Below the pieces are notes generated by a model, which saw only the letters and a list, made by a program, of their open reading frames with translations, was not told where the DNA came from and did no database searches. Made by a program: the position numbers and the translations under genes. Below, piece after piece: positions 45,408-58,700 of a stretch of 64,000 nt of DNA (its first letter is position 1; every line of letters begins with the position of its first letter). The stretch covers positions 185,620,942-185,684,941 of the forward strand of contig CM022302.1 in assembly GCA_011799875.1 (NCBI GenBank), given 5' to 3'. This stretch comes from Thinopyrum elongatum (lineage: Eukaryota; Streptophyta; Magnoliopsida; Poales; Poaceae).

Positions 45408-48400
45408 CAGGATGAGAGACGCAGAAAGAAGGTTAGAACTTCCCAGCAGCAAGTATACAACCCTAAGCTTGTACGCGTTGCGCCGCCCCCTCAATGTGTC
45501 ACACCTCAAACACACCATGAGCATTCCCAATTTGCTCCACACCAAAATTGGGTGACACCCGAAAACCTCGCAAACTTCCAACATGCTGGGTCACAACCTG
45601 ATCCGCACCATTTTGCACCTCCACCTAATTGGGTGACGCCAAAAATCCCTCGGGGATTCTTTGTATCCACGAGCAGACTTCCAATCACACCAATGGGGGA
45701 GGGTGTTAGATCAGGTTCTGCGTATAACTCTGGAGGTTATCCTGGTGTGACTCGTCAATGTGAAAGAGCAGCAAGTAAACCAGATGGCAGGACAATTCCA
45801 ACAGTAAAACACTCACGGAGGAAAGTGCTCTGCACACTACCGCCGAGGGATGCTGATGCTGCTGCTGCTACAACTCATGGTCTTACGGGACATGAGGTTG
45901 GTGGATTCTTTCACACACCAAAAGAGCAAAGAAAAAACAAGATTGCCATACTTCCACAACCACCACAACCCAAAAGGACACAAACAAGAGAGATGCCATC
46001 TTCAAACCTCCTACCTCCTCGTGATCCACTCCTGCATCGTGCTATGGTAACCCCGCCCTGCCCAATCCCAGCGGGCCAGCAGCAGACTCTGGTGGAGTTG
46101 CGATCATACACACACACACACAAGTGAACAAAAATTTAAGTACTTATATACGCAGCTGTTCTGATCTGACATTTTTCTGCACCACCAGCATAACATATTT
46201 ATAAAACTACTTTTTAATGTACCATTTGATTTTTTTCTTTTTCTGCAGATGCCGAATCTCCCAAATTATCTGATACCAAGACTTAAGATGCCATTCAAGA
46301 ATGTAGACAAAGCCTGGGAATTTTACGACTGATACGCCAGACACGCTGGTTTTGGCATCAGGAAGACGGGGGGCAATGATAGTAACAAGTACTTTGTTTG
46401 CGCGCTCCAAGGGAAACACAATCCTACTGTTTCAGGAGCTGACAGGAAGCAAAACAAAACATCACAGAGGACAGGCTGCAATGCAAGAATGAGGGTGAAG
46501 GTGCAAAAGGATAACACTTCTGTGGTGGTGGACATTGAATACAATCATAATCACCACCTCATCCAAACTGATGACATGCTGGTATTCTTGCACTCACACA
46601 AGAATTATGACCCCACTATTTTGGAGTACGTAAAGCTCTTGTAGTACCATGATGTCAAACATACAACAATCATGTCCATGCTATCAGAAAATGAAGATGG
46701 AAGCTACTTCCTGAGTATGACTGGACGAGACCAACTAAACCAGTAAGTATTGGAAAATGCACATACTGCAATGTACATAGCATCCTAAATCACCACCCTT
46801 GCTAGGAAAAAGTAACAGATGCATGTTTGTATATATTTTGCAGGAAAGCTATGAATGCAAGAAAAGATGACTTGGATGATGTGTTGAAACTGGTATCTTT
46901 CTTTAAAGACATGAAGGCAATCAATGATGAGTTCTTCTATGACATACAAGTAGACAGCAACAATGTGATAAAAAACATTTTCTGGTCCAATGCAAGCTAC
47001 TAAGGAGCCTATCAAGACTTTGGCGATTGCGTAACATTCAACATGACTTACAAGACTAACAGGTTTCATATGCCTCTGGGATTGTTTGTTGGAACAAACC
47101 ACCATTTGCAGTTAATGATATTTGCTGTTGCCCTAATTAGAGACGAAGATGCAAAATCATTCAAGTGTCTCTTCGATACATTTGTACAGTGCATGAACAA
47201 CAAACACCCAACTTGCATTCTCACAGGTATGTTTAGTCTATTGGTTGAGAATTGAAAAGAAAGTAAACCATGCATTTCAAACACTGGTAGCATAGAAGTC
47301 CAACAAAAACAAATACAAGAAGCAAAAATATGTGTCACATGTTTAGAAAAAATATAGTGCTAGCTGTGAAGTTCAGATACAGGACTCATAGAAGTTCAAC
47401 CACACTACAGTATGAAAAACAAATTATGTAAAAATGTTTAGAGAAATGTAGTTCTGCCTCTGTCTGTGAAGTTCAAGTAATTGTAGCACATAAGTTCAAC
47501 ATCAGCGCAACAAAGCAAAAAATACATGGCACATGTTTAGATAGACATACTACTAGTTGTGAAGTTCAAGTAATTGCAGCACATAAGTTCAACATCAGTG
47601 CAACAAAGCAATTTACATTTTACATACTAGGTAGCTCAATGAAGTTCAATAACAGCTATATATCCTGATTTTATATTCATGTAGACCAGTGCCCTTCAAT
47701 GGCAAAAGCTATACCACAATCATTCCCAAACACCGTCCACAAGCTATGCCGCTGGCACATCCTCAAGAAGTTCAAGGAATACCTCGCGTTGATGTACAAA
47801 AAGTATATAACATTCAAAGAGGAGTTCACATCCATCTTGAACTGGCCGCTAATGCCAACAGAGTTTGAAGATTCCTAGGCTGCACTCGTGTAGAAGTACA
47901 AGCTGCAGAACGACCAGATGATGATGCAGCTGTGGAGTGATAGGAAAATGTGGATATCAGCATATTACAAGAACATTTTCTGTGCTAGAATGACTTCCAC
48001 ACAATGAAGCGAGAGCATGAATCACGTGCTGAAAAGAGGATTTGTTAAGGGGACCCAGAACCTACACAAGTTTGCTAGGCGGGTAAATGCTTGCATAAAA
48101 CTCGGATGCAGAAGGAGAAGGAGCAAACGATAGCCAGCATGGTACTAAGACCAAAAAAAGAAACCTCTTATTCTGACTTCCTTGAACATGTGCACTTGCT
48201 ATCTACAAAAAAAATTCAATTACTCTGGTCGACTAATCTTTTTTTTTGACATATGCAGAAACAGGCACTGATACAAACATATCACGGCTATGAGGAAGAC
48301 ATGGCTATCAAGTACACGAGAGCCTTATACGCCGAGATGAGGGATAGGATGAGAAAGACCACACTATTCCGCGCAAAAAAAATAGCAGAGGACACTAAGT

Positions 48401-49729
48401 ACCTTGTGTACTACCACGGCAAGGGTGACAATGATGAGGAAAGAAGGTTTGCTAGGTCAAAGCATGAATTCCAGATTGTAGCTGACCCAGTGAATGAAAT
48501 ATACGAGTGCGAATGCAAGCTTTGGACACACACAGGTGAGCTGAAAAACAAACTAATTAAATAGCTAAACTAGCAGTATGATATCACTATATGAAACTCA
48601 TTGCTGGCTCACCAAACAACGTATTCTGCATTCATCACAATGCAGGTCTGTTCTGCCTTCACATAATGAACACCCTGGACTACTTGAGGACTGATAAAAT
48701 TTCAGACAAGTATATCCTGAAACGGTACACAAAGACTGCAAAATCACAGCCCACATTTGATACAAGGGACTACAACACAATAGCATCAGATGGCAGCTCA
48801 AAACTCTCAAAGCAAGGCATCCTGCTGCAGCTAAATTTGACGGTCAACAAGAAAGCAATGAGATGTGATCAACAATATGACAGAGCCTTCTATGTTCTCA
48901 AGAGGCTCGTAGAAGAACTTGACGCCATACATTCAGCAAATCAGGGAGATGCTGATGAAAGAATGGATGAAGAGGATGCTGAAATTGAAGAAGACATTGC
49001 TTATTATGAAGCTTAAATGCTCCAGACCGCTGCTCAAGCCGATCAATGCAAGGAGGGTGCAGGTCATTCAATGCAACAGCAGAACCAACAACAGCCGCAG
49101 CAAGGGGTGATGAAGCCACCATTATACTCTGAGACAAAGGGTAGGAAGAAACATTCTGCAGCAAAGAAAAGTGAACAGAGAGCTCAAATAAAGGCACCAC
49201 CTGCAGATAGAGTGGTCAAGCTCAATGAAAATGGCATGCCACTTGGACAAAGGCAATGCAGTGTATGCAAACAGGTTGCAGGACACAACAAACTGACTTG
49301 TAAACACTTCTGGAAAGAAGAGATACCGAGGAAGTCAAGCAACCCAAACCTTAGAAACAGAACAAGGGACCACACCCAGAGAAAGCTAGAAGTAGGCGTT
49401 GTAGCATATGCGAGGAGTATGAACCACACAATGCAAGAACATGCCCAAAGCGCATAGAAGTAGTTGAAAAGAGGAGTCAAAAGCCAGAAAAGAAAGGGAA
49501 AACAAAACCTAGAGCCAGCACAAAGAAAGTGGTGGAAGATGAAGATGAGCAAGACTTTGAAGACGAGGACGAGGAAGAAGAAGAAGATGAAGACATCATC
49601 GAAGAAGAGGAAGACAAAGAGGAAGATGAAGACGAAGACGAAGAGCAAGACGAAGAGGAAGAGGTACATGTCAAACATAAACCGCAAGCAGCAAAGCCTA
49701 GGAGGAGCGCAAGGCTGAGGAACAATTAG
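45408..49729 (+). pseudogene. FAR1-like MULE transposase, copy B
   Basis: Likely exons: 45408 to about 46043 (Pro/His-rich N-terminus), 46249-46742 (FAR1 DNA-binding domain: YARHAGFGIRKT ... RTGCNARMRVKV ... IEYNHNHHL), 46844-47226 (FGDCVTFNMTYKTNRFHMPL with the first catalytic Asp), 47685 to about 48140 (DQCPSMAKAI with the second Asp; TSTQ then SESMN with the Glu), 48259-48536 and 48646-49729 (SWIM finger, zinc knuckles CSVCKQVAGHNKLTC and, in a shifted frame, CSICEEYEPHNARTC, acidic tract, PRRSARLRNN tail). Stops: 46330, 46642, 47001, 47876, 47891, 48005 and 49014, plus a frameshift near 49390. It is a Mutator-superfamily transposase related to copy A. Several stops look like CGA-to-TGA or CAG-to-TAG changes. 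Inactive. Confidence 0.88.
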
Positions 49730-50738
49730 AGTAGGTCGATTGAACAAAGCAAACTTATGTCATGTCAGTATCTATTATGTTATTCCACTACTGAAAACAT
49801 GTTTTGTTATTGTGGAAGTTCTGGTATAACATGTGAGGGGGTGCTGCTGCTGTGTTACATAAAACAACAAGCAAGAATGAATAATAAACTGTAGAAGTTC
49901 AAGTAAGCTTACTGTCGAAGTTCTGGTGTAACATGTGAGGAGGTGCTGGTGTTGTGTTACCAAAAAGAGCAAGCAGCAATAAAAGAATAAAATGTTTAAG
50001 TTCAAGTAAGCTTACTGCAGAAGTTCTGGCATAATAATCGAATAATCAATGTAGCAAGAATATGCTTGACAAACAAGTAATGCCGCATAAACTAAGTTAG
50101 TAAGCCCAAAGGTGATGCGTGCAGTTATGAAGTTCTATTTGGATACCCAGAGAAGTTCACCAAACAATGTCGACATGATAAAGAAACATAAAGGAGTGTA
50201 TGGCAAATATTTCTACACAAAGTTCAAGTTGAAAACTATTCGCAGTTCAAGAATTACCAACAAAGAGTCTTCTATGCAAAAGGCTACATTTTGAAGGAGT
50301 TGAAAAATAGTTAATACATTTTACAACACAAAATATCTCTCCATATTAAACCAACAGTCCAGCCAGATCTCAAGCAGAAAAGTTCGAGTGCATATGATTT
50401 GGCAAATCAAAACAACATTGGATTCTGTGGACAAAAATACTCTCTCCACATTAAACCAGCAGTTCAGCCAGAACACAGGCAGAAGTTCAAGTTCATATGT
50501 TCGGGCAAAAGAAAACACACTGGATTATTGAAAACCATGCAATACATTGAAATTCACAAACCAAACATACTTGATTCCAGATACATTTGTTATCAATAAC
50601 ATAAAAACAATGCTGCAACTAAATCATTCTTACTAAAAAAATCTTACACAGCTCATGCAACTAAATCGTTGCAATCATTATCAAACCAAATCTTTACAAA
50701 TCAAATTTACACTAAAGCAATGTTTCTACAAGCAGAAT
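49730..50738. other. spacer between convergent genes of MULE B
   Basis: Rich in GAAGTTC words (for example near 49815, 49887, 49918, 50020, 50128, 50151 and 50470). It holds two direct repeats: one of about 103 bases built on GAAGTTCTGG and ACATGTGAGG (49815 and 49918) and one of about 115 bases built on CTCTCCA.ATTAAACCA (50335 and 50447). No gene. Confidence 0.6.
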
Positions 50739-53700
50739 TCACGGCGCCAAGTCCGGGATCTCAGCTGGAAGCTCTCCACGCAGAACTTCATTCTTTGGGA
50801 TGAAGACTAAAGTGTGCATGTATTCGGCCTTCCAATCATCTACGGCAGCCTGCAAAACAAAAGGAATGAAGAATAAAAAAAAGAGTAAGGCTAAAAATAG
50901 CACAAACTAAAGCACAGCAGGAGCATGTGGGAAAAAACTAGAAATCAGGACATGAAAAGATGACGGGAACAAAAATAAGTAGGAAACATACGTCCACATC
51001 ACCAAAATCTTCGATAAGCTCATCGCCATCATATGTAGAGAAGAACTTCACGCAGAAGAAACCACACTCATTAGCACCTTGCTTAGGAACTTCAACAAAA
51101 GTCGGCCTCTTTGCAATAGTAACCCAGTTAGGCTGCTTGCTCGCTTTGTACTCAGCCTTGCCGTGCAACTCCTCCAGAAACCCAACGAATCTTTTGAAGT
51201 GCCAGACATGACACGAGCACTAAAATCAAAAACATATTGAGCAAATAGCTAAGTTCAGGTACATATATTGAGACTTGCATAAAATCCAACTAAAAGATAT
51301 CAGAAGTTCAACTATCAAATGATACTCAGTTCAAGCACACAACTCTGATGCAGTATTATCATAAGTTAAACTATGATGGAGGTTCAATTATGAAAACTCA
51401 CGATATTTGTGCAGTCTTCATGGAAACGGGTTCGTGACATGCCCTTGTTAGAGTAAGGAAGCGAGTCAAGGATGTCAATGCTCCCACGATATCTATTCAC
51501 CACGTACACACTGTAGTGTGCTACTTTATTAATGGGCTTGAAAAATGGCATAAAACCTGCAAAACATTACAAAACACGGAGAGCAAAAACTATAAACCAT
51601 AAGTAGTGAACAAATCAAATGGACAATAAATTTTTGGGAAACAGAGGAAAGGATATACATAATTTAAAACCAATAGTTATAAAAACCTAACCAGCTTTTC
51701 ATTAAGAAGGTCTTCTGCCTTACGGACAAACATGTGAAGCAGACCCACGGATTTTTTGCATCGAATTTTGGAATTGGCGAAGAGAACACATCATAATCCA
51801 GCCAGTACTGCATTACAAAACACACCATCAATATAAAGTTAAAGGACATAAAAAATGACAAATAAAAAATACCTCATAATACCAAAAACTAGCGCAAAAA
51901 TAGGGAGATAGGGTCACAAAAACAAAACCTGTATGAAGTAAGGACTCAGAACAACCCTGTCAGCACAAGAGAAGATATCAGCGGTCTCCGGCGTATCCTT
52001 CCACTGGTTTATGAGAAAGTCCATTACGTCTCCTTCCATCTTCTCCCCTTTATCAAAAAGAGTTTGAAGGACACGTCTAGTGAAGTCAATCACATTGCCA
52101 GGGAGAGTTAACATGCAGTAGGTTGTCCTGCAGAACAAAGCATGGAAAATATTAGAAGTGCAACTACATAAGAAAGAAAAAGAGAAAAAAATTAATAGAA
52201 GTTCAGTCATTATCACAATAGAAGTACACACTAGAGCATGGCAGGGAGCAAAAACAGAAGAAGAAAACTCACTGAGAATATTTCTTCAGACCATCTTCAC
52301 TAAGCACAAACTCTTTCAACTTCCGGGCTTAGGTAGATGAGGGTATATGTATTTCTTTAGGGGACGGACAGCAGAACGCCACTTCAGAGGCAATCTTGCT
52401 GCTCTCTTTGAGGATGCTATGTTTCCAGACTCAAATGCCGGATTCCTCCTAGCAATGACATCATTCTTGCCACCTCTCCCGACAACTTTAGCAGCAGCAG
52501 ATTTACCCTTACTCACACCAGCAATCTTCTCGAAATCATCATCCTATGAAATCTCATCAGCTTGGACTACATCCACCTTCCCAATGGACGGGGTCTTTGG
52601 AGCGGCACTCCCTGGAGTTTTAGAAACTCCAATACCGACAGGCTGCTTGCCAACCCTGGAAGGAATAGAGGTTCGAGCGCTCTCATCATGTCTTGGACTT
52701 GTACTCATCGGTTCCTCCCTAGGCTGGTAATCCTGTGTCTCGAGGAATGCGTAATGATAGTCGGTCAAATCCAATGGCTCCACTGTCAGAAAAAACCACA
52801 AAAAACAAACTGAAGTTCAGGTACAACACATACTTCAGTCCAACAAATACAAATGACATGATCACTTCTCTAGTTTCAGCTACCAAACAAATTAAAATCT
52901 TGAGCTAAAAAGAAAGTGTTGCATTTATAAACTAATGAAGTTCATGTGCAACACAACAAGGTACAGTTTCAACACAAACTAATGACATAAAAATCATTTA
53001 AGCTTAGCTACTAGAACATAACAAGGTATCATCACTGAAGTTCAAGTACACCAAAAGCTGCAGTTCAAGAAAGCATAGACATGAAATCCTTTTAAAACAA
53101 AATATACAAGTTAATAAAGAAACATTGTATCAGGATAGAAATAACAAAAAAGGAGATATGAAGTAGCTAGAACTATAAGTTTCAAGACTCACGTGTGTAG
53201 TAGCCAAACAGGTCCATGAAATCTGTTTCAAACAGGTTAGACGACGCAATTGAATACAACCACGTCTTCCTGATATCCAAGATATTCTCATGGGAATAAT
53301 TCGCAAGAACCCCATCATGAAACGAATTAACATTCGTAAGCATGAAGAACCCACAGTCGATACTGGCATCAAACAAAGAAACATTGTAAAAAGCAAAGAA
53401 AGCCAAAGCTTAACAAAATGGTGGACATACATGTAAACAAAAATAATAGACATAAACTCGATCTCATACTTGTTATTCTGCTGGGGGACATCAATCCAAT
53501 CCAAAGGGTAGTGGTCAATAGAGAGTGGACTGAAGGGTGTCTCCCTGTCATTACTGGCATCGCTCCAAAGTTTCTTGATGTTATCAGTCATCCGCCGAAA
53601 GAGACGCACTGCACATTCGTCATTTGGTCCATAGTAGGAGTCGAGAAGCTGAAACCTTTCATTCTTCAAGTCAAGAAATACAGAAACCCAATGCCCAACA

Positions 53701-55287
53701 CCACCCATGCTAGCAGTGATTTCAGGTGGGTCAAAAGTAGGGAAAATAATCTGAAGCAAGATAAACACACAAATCATTAAAACTGATATTAACATGAACA
53801 ACACAAATAAAAACAAAAACAAAACAGAGAGCATCAACATTGAATTGCTTACAGAATCATGGGCATCCATGCTATCAGGACCAGTTGCATTGAAAAACTT
53901 CCTCACACGGTAATCAAATTACCCTCTGTAAATCTTGTCCTAATAAACAGATAGCAGAAAAATAAAAGATAAGTGCCAGCAAGAACAGGTACATATAAAA
54001 TATAAATGAGACTGACAGGTTTAAACTAATTTGGAAAATAAAAAGAGAAAAGAGAAAACTAAAGGGTTCACTTACACAAACCCAATACGGCAGGATAAGC
54101 TTGTCTGACCCCTGATATTTGCAACGTAGGCAATAAAGGGCAACCTCAGCAACAGAAGATCCAAGCATTCCACGACGAACAAAAGATGATGCAACTTCTT
54201 CAACAGTAGCTTCACACTCATTGTTTCGGAACATAACCTTTGATCTAAAACAAAAAACAAATGGCTTTATATGCCATGTGTGCTTCAATAACAACTAGAG
54301 AGTACAAACAAAAAGAAAGTCAAGAAGTTCACCATTACAAAGTCAAGAAGGTCAGCATTACAATGGCCAAGAAGTTAAGCATTAGAAAAGTCAAGAAGTT
54401 CATAATTAGAAAGTTAAGAAGTTCAGCATTACAAAGTCAAGAAGGTCAGCATTACAATGGCCAAGAAGTTAATCATTAGAAAAGTCAAGATGTTCATAAT
54501 TAGAAAAGCTAAGAAGTTCATCATTAGAAAGCCAAGAAGTTCAGCTACATAACCACATGCAGTACATAAGTTAGATGCACATAAATTCGGACCAACTGAA
54601 CTCACCTCTTAGAACGATCATTCTTTTGCCTAGTCACACTGAAATAAAAGTCATCAACCTTCTTTCTGACGACAGCAAGGTCACTATCTGCTCAGCAAAA
54701 GAATAGAAAATAAGAGCAACATACAAAACATACATATATATAAATGATTTCAGGTATGGGATAAGCAATACATCACATAGACACAAGTGTTCCCTGAAAA
54801 ATAAGAGATTGTCGTGCACACAACTAAAAAAATCAGATTCAAACACATACATCACTACAGCTGCTGCAAACTACACAACCACATCTCAGCTGCTACACCA
54901 AAAAAGAGAACCACATGATTAAAAACATCACAACCCATGCAGTACACACATTCCCCCCACATAAAAACAATTGCACTTCACTTTATTTACAGTCACATGA
55001 CAAAGACCAAACCAGAAGTTCAACTTGTACCACACAGACTGTACATTGGGATACCAAACAGCCAAACCATAAACTAAAGGGATGGGGGCGGGGAAAGAAG
55101 AGAGAAGCATGCTCCTCTCTATGGATTCTTGCCTAAATCAGTAGCAGCACTAGAAAGATCACCCTCCTCTCCCAAAATATCAGTTTTAGTTTCTGAATCA
55201 TCGCCATCTCCAGCAGCCACTGCATTATCATCTTCAAGTACATCAGTAGCAGCTGGAGAATCTGAAACAACAAAAACTGTAGGTTGT
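50739..55287 (-). pseudogene. double Ulp1-like (C48) peptidase gene of MULE B, 5' end cut off
   Basis: It reads from the retrotransposon junction at 55287 down to a stop at 50739. Peptidase domain 1: helix-rich part VEEVASSFVRRGMLGSSVAE, His in GHWVSVFLDL, Asp in LLDSYYG, Gln in VPQQNN and, after an intron, Cys in SIDCGFFML (about 54240-53346). Without a break in frame across the next splice (YYT to LEPLDLTDYH) it continues through a basic linker to domain 2: DKGEKMEGDVMDFLINQW, His in VAHYSVYVVN, Asp in IDILDSLPY, Gln in VPKQGANE, Cys in ECGFFCV (about 52110-51056). The C-terminus is VDDWKAEYMHTL...IPDLAP. Stops near 53920 and 52544 and a shift near 52320 inactivate it. It is the same layout as the MULE A gene but clearly diverged. 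The first part lies beyond the inserted element. Confidence 0.78.
54318..54545 (+). repeat. 21-23 bp tandem array carrying the GAAGTTC word
   Basis: About eleven units of the type CAAGAAGTTCAGCATTAGAA, with a higher-order repeat of four units (GAAGGTCAGCATTACAATGG appears twice, about 98 bases apart). It lies in an intron of the minus-strand Ulp1 gene, with the word on the plus strand. Confidence 0.9.
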
Positions 55288-55737
55288 TGAGGGAGTCATG
55301 GTCTAAGGGGTCCTCGGGGCGCCGGCCCATTGAACATGGGCCGAACTGGAGAAGCCATATAGTAACGGGAGATCTAGGGAGCCATGGTGTGCCCTCCAAG
55401 TCAAGGATAGGCAGGATCTCCTTATTCCTTATTGTAATCCATCTCCGGTAACCCTAACCCTACCGGTGTCTATATAAACCGAGGGTTGTAGTCTTTAGGG
55501 CTAGAGCTATATTCATCACCTCATCACGTTAGGGTTTAGCTCATGCTGATCTCGAGGTAGATCTACTCTGTAACCATACTATACATCCAATACAATCAAG
55601 CATGACGTAGGGTATTACCTCTTCGAGAGGGCCCGAACCTGGGTAAACATCGTGTTCATCATCCCTTGTTCCCCATCGACCTTAGATCCACAGCTCGGGA
55701 CCCCCTACCCCGAGGTCTGCTGGTTTTAACACCGACA
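55288..55737 (+). repeat. 5' LTR of the 55-63 kb element
   Basis: 450 bases with the same start (TGAGGGAGTC), TATA context (TATATAAA at 55471-55478) and end (ACCGACA) as the LTR at 31001, but substantially diverged. TTGGTGCTTTCATTGAGAG follows, as in the other element. Confidence 0.92.
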
Positions 55738-55784
55738 TTGGTGCTTTCATTGAGAGTTCCGCTGTGGGGTGGCCCAAAGGATCG

Positions 55785-58700
55785 ATGGCTCACATGATCA
55801 TAGGAGAAGGCATCGGATCCGGGGACTTCTTCGTCCCCAAACAACTCTTCGCGTTCGGCAGCATCGTACTGCACACCGATCCGACTGGTCGTTTGGATCA
55901 GATTGACAACTTTGCTCCTGAACACTGAATTTGATTCGGTAATCTGGAATACGTTGCGGACACGCGGGGCGATCTGGTCTTCGCCAGATTCACTGCCCCC
56001 TTCGGCACCCTCGCAGGCCTCGCCATGCCCGCTCTCGAGTCCCCCTCCGATCTGATCTACAGATCGGCCACCACCCTCTGAACAGTTTCAAGCCAGGAGG
56101 GATCCGCCTCAAGCGGGGGCCAGATTCCACCTTCGGTCGAATCCATCATGTCTACAGAGGGCATATCCTCGGCCTTCGAGGCAGAATCAGGAGGGAAAAG
56201 CCAAGAGTCAATCTCGGCCGGACCATTCCCTCACAACGCTCCTCTGGCCTTGAGCCCTTACGACGAGGCAGCAGCCGATGGCCAGGGGTCACCCCCGGCC
56301 CAAAGCAGCTCGACCTTGAACCCCGGCGTAGAAACCACGCAAAAAAATCAAGGCCCGCCCTTGATCACCAGTGACGATCCGGATTCCCTCAAGGATTCAG
56401 CACCGCACCCCGAGTTCAGCTCGCCCTATGGAAACCAAGGACCGGCCGGGGCACTGACTACCCCCCTCCCTGTTATAATGGAATTTGGCCTAGAGCCTTC
56501 GAAATCGGCGACCCTCGCTATGTTAAACAAGGCGCTAGACCGAATCTAGAAAATGACCATCCAGGAGGACATGCCCTCCGCCCACAATCATCAACCCTTC
56601 GAGGCGTACCACAGGGAATTTTACGACCCACCTACCACCCACTTGGTAGCCACTGTCGATGACTTAACCGATATGCTAGATTATAATTCGGAAAACACCG
56701 AATACATGGATGAGGATAGCAGAGCCACGGCTAACACCGATGCCGCTCCCCCCGTCACCGGCTGCTAGTCGGCCACATCCACCTACGATATTTACATGGT
56801 GGACACCCCCAAGGGCGGTGATGGCACTCCCAAACAGACCCAAGACAAGCCTGGAGATGAGGCGCCTAAACGCCGAAGGTGGACTCTGCGAAAAACGACA
56901 CTGTAAATAATACGAATGACCTCGCCAGAGCCGCAGCCAACGAACATCATCAGGATGACCCCGTGGGGCAGGAGGACCCGCTCAACCCAGAAAACCCCGA
57001 CGACTCCGAAGATAGCAACTACCTCCCACTCTCTGAAGAGGAGGCCAGTCTCGAGGACGATGATTTCATCATCCACGAAGACCCACTGGAGCAGGAACGG
57101 TTCAAACGGAGGCTTTTAGCCACCGCCCGCAGCCTAAAGAAACAAAAACACAGAATCAAGGCCGAATAGGACAGCCTCAACGATCGATGGACTAAAGTCC
57201 TAGCCGCCGAAGAAGGGTATGGCCGCAAACAGCCAATCAAAAGTTATCCCAAGCGAAGACTACTGCCGCAGTTCGACGACGAGGCCGTAGAGCCAACACG
57301 CCTGACATATACTGAACAGCCGGACCGCCCCCTAGAGGGCGGGACAGAGAAGCTGATGAGGCCGAGCAACCAGCCGCCCAACCTCGCCGTTATGGCAAGG
57401 ATCAAGTGCGCCCACCTACGAGGACGACCTCTGCCATGACCTAGACGCTCGAGGAGGCCATACCAGGTCCATCTATGGACCCAGAGAGGATCTGCCTGCT
57501 TATCGGGAAGGATACTACGATCGGCTAAACCAAAATGATAGAATCCGGGAGCAGCAGTGGACTCGGAGGGCCAAAGACCTCCGATGCGATGTAGCCCGAG
57601 TTCGGGGCGCCGCACACCCCCTGTGCTTCACAGAGAGGGTAATGCAACACCAATTCCTGGAAGGCTTCAAGCCTGTGAACATTGAATCATACAACGGAAC
57701 CACGGACCCGGCCGTATGGATAGAAGATTTCCTCCTCCACATTCACATGGCGCGAGGAGACGACCTTCACGCCATTAAATATCTGCCACTAAAACTTAAA
57801 GGTCCGGCTCGACACTTGTTGCATAGCCTTCCCGAAGACTCTATAGGCTGTTTGGAAGAGCTTGAGGACGCTTTCCGAGCGAACTTTCAGGGCACCTACG
57901 TCCGACCACTGGACGCTGACGACCAAAATCGCATCACACAGCAGCTCGGAGAATCTGCCCGGCAATTTTGGAACCGATTCCTGACCAAGAAAAACCAGAT
58001 TGTTGATTGTTCGGATGCCAAAGCCTTGGCCGCTTTCAAGCATAGTGTCAAGGACGAATGGCTCTTAAGACAGCTCGGCCAGGACAAGCCAAGAACTATG
58101 GCAGCCTTTACTTCTCTCATGACCCGCTTTTGCGCGGGCGAAGACAGTTGGCTCGCTCGTAAAAACGCCAACCCCGACACTCCCGGTACCTCCGAGGTTC
58201 GGGACGGAAATGGAAAGCCCCAACACAGCAAGAGTAAACGATGCTACAATGACGGCGAGGGCGAGGATACCGCAGTAAATGCCGGATTCCGAAACCAGAA
58301 GTCCGGACCACGAAAGAAGGCCCCTAGAGGCAACAGCGACAGCCCGTCTAGACTAGACACAATTCTGGACAGGCCTTGCCAGATCCATGACACATCAGAG
58401 AAGCCCACCAACCACTCCAACCGTAACTGTTGGGTGATCAAACAGGCCGGCAAACTCACAGCCGAAGATCTGGGCAAAAGCCCATGAAGCGAGGACGATC
58501 ATGACCCCCGCAGGCCGAATAGTGGAGGCCAGAAACCCTTCCCTTCCGAGGTCAAGATGGTGAACATGATCTACGCAACCCATATACCAAAGAAGGAGAG
58601 GAAGCGAGCGCTGCGAGACGTATATTCCGTCGAGCCCGTAGCGCTGAAGTTCAATCCATGGTCAGCCTGCCTGATCACCTTCGATCACAGGGATCACCCG

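Noticed and set aside
45408..49729. A domesticated FAR1/FHY3-type host gene
   Set aside because: At least seven stops plus a frameshift, and convergent pairing with an Ulp1 gene as in copy A, indicate a transposon copy.
49184..49747. Minus-strand Phe/Leu/Ser-rich frame
   Set aside because: It is the antisense of the acidic Glu/Asp tract of transposase B; the same holds for 11705-12082 and 12342-12708 opposite transposase A.
10265..55287. CACTA-type element suggested by many short dispersed repeats
   Set aside because: The transposase is FAR1/MULE type (DDE core, SWIM finger) and no CACTA termini were seen.
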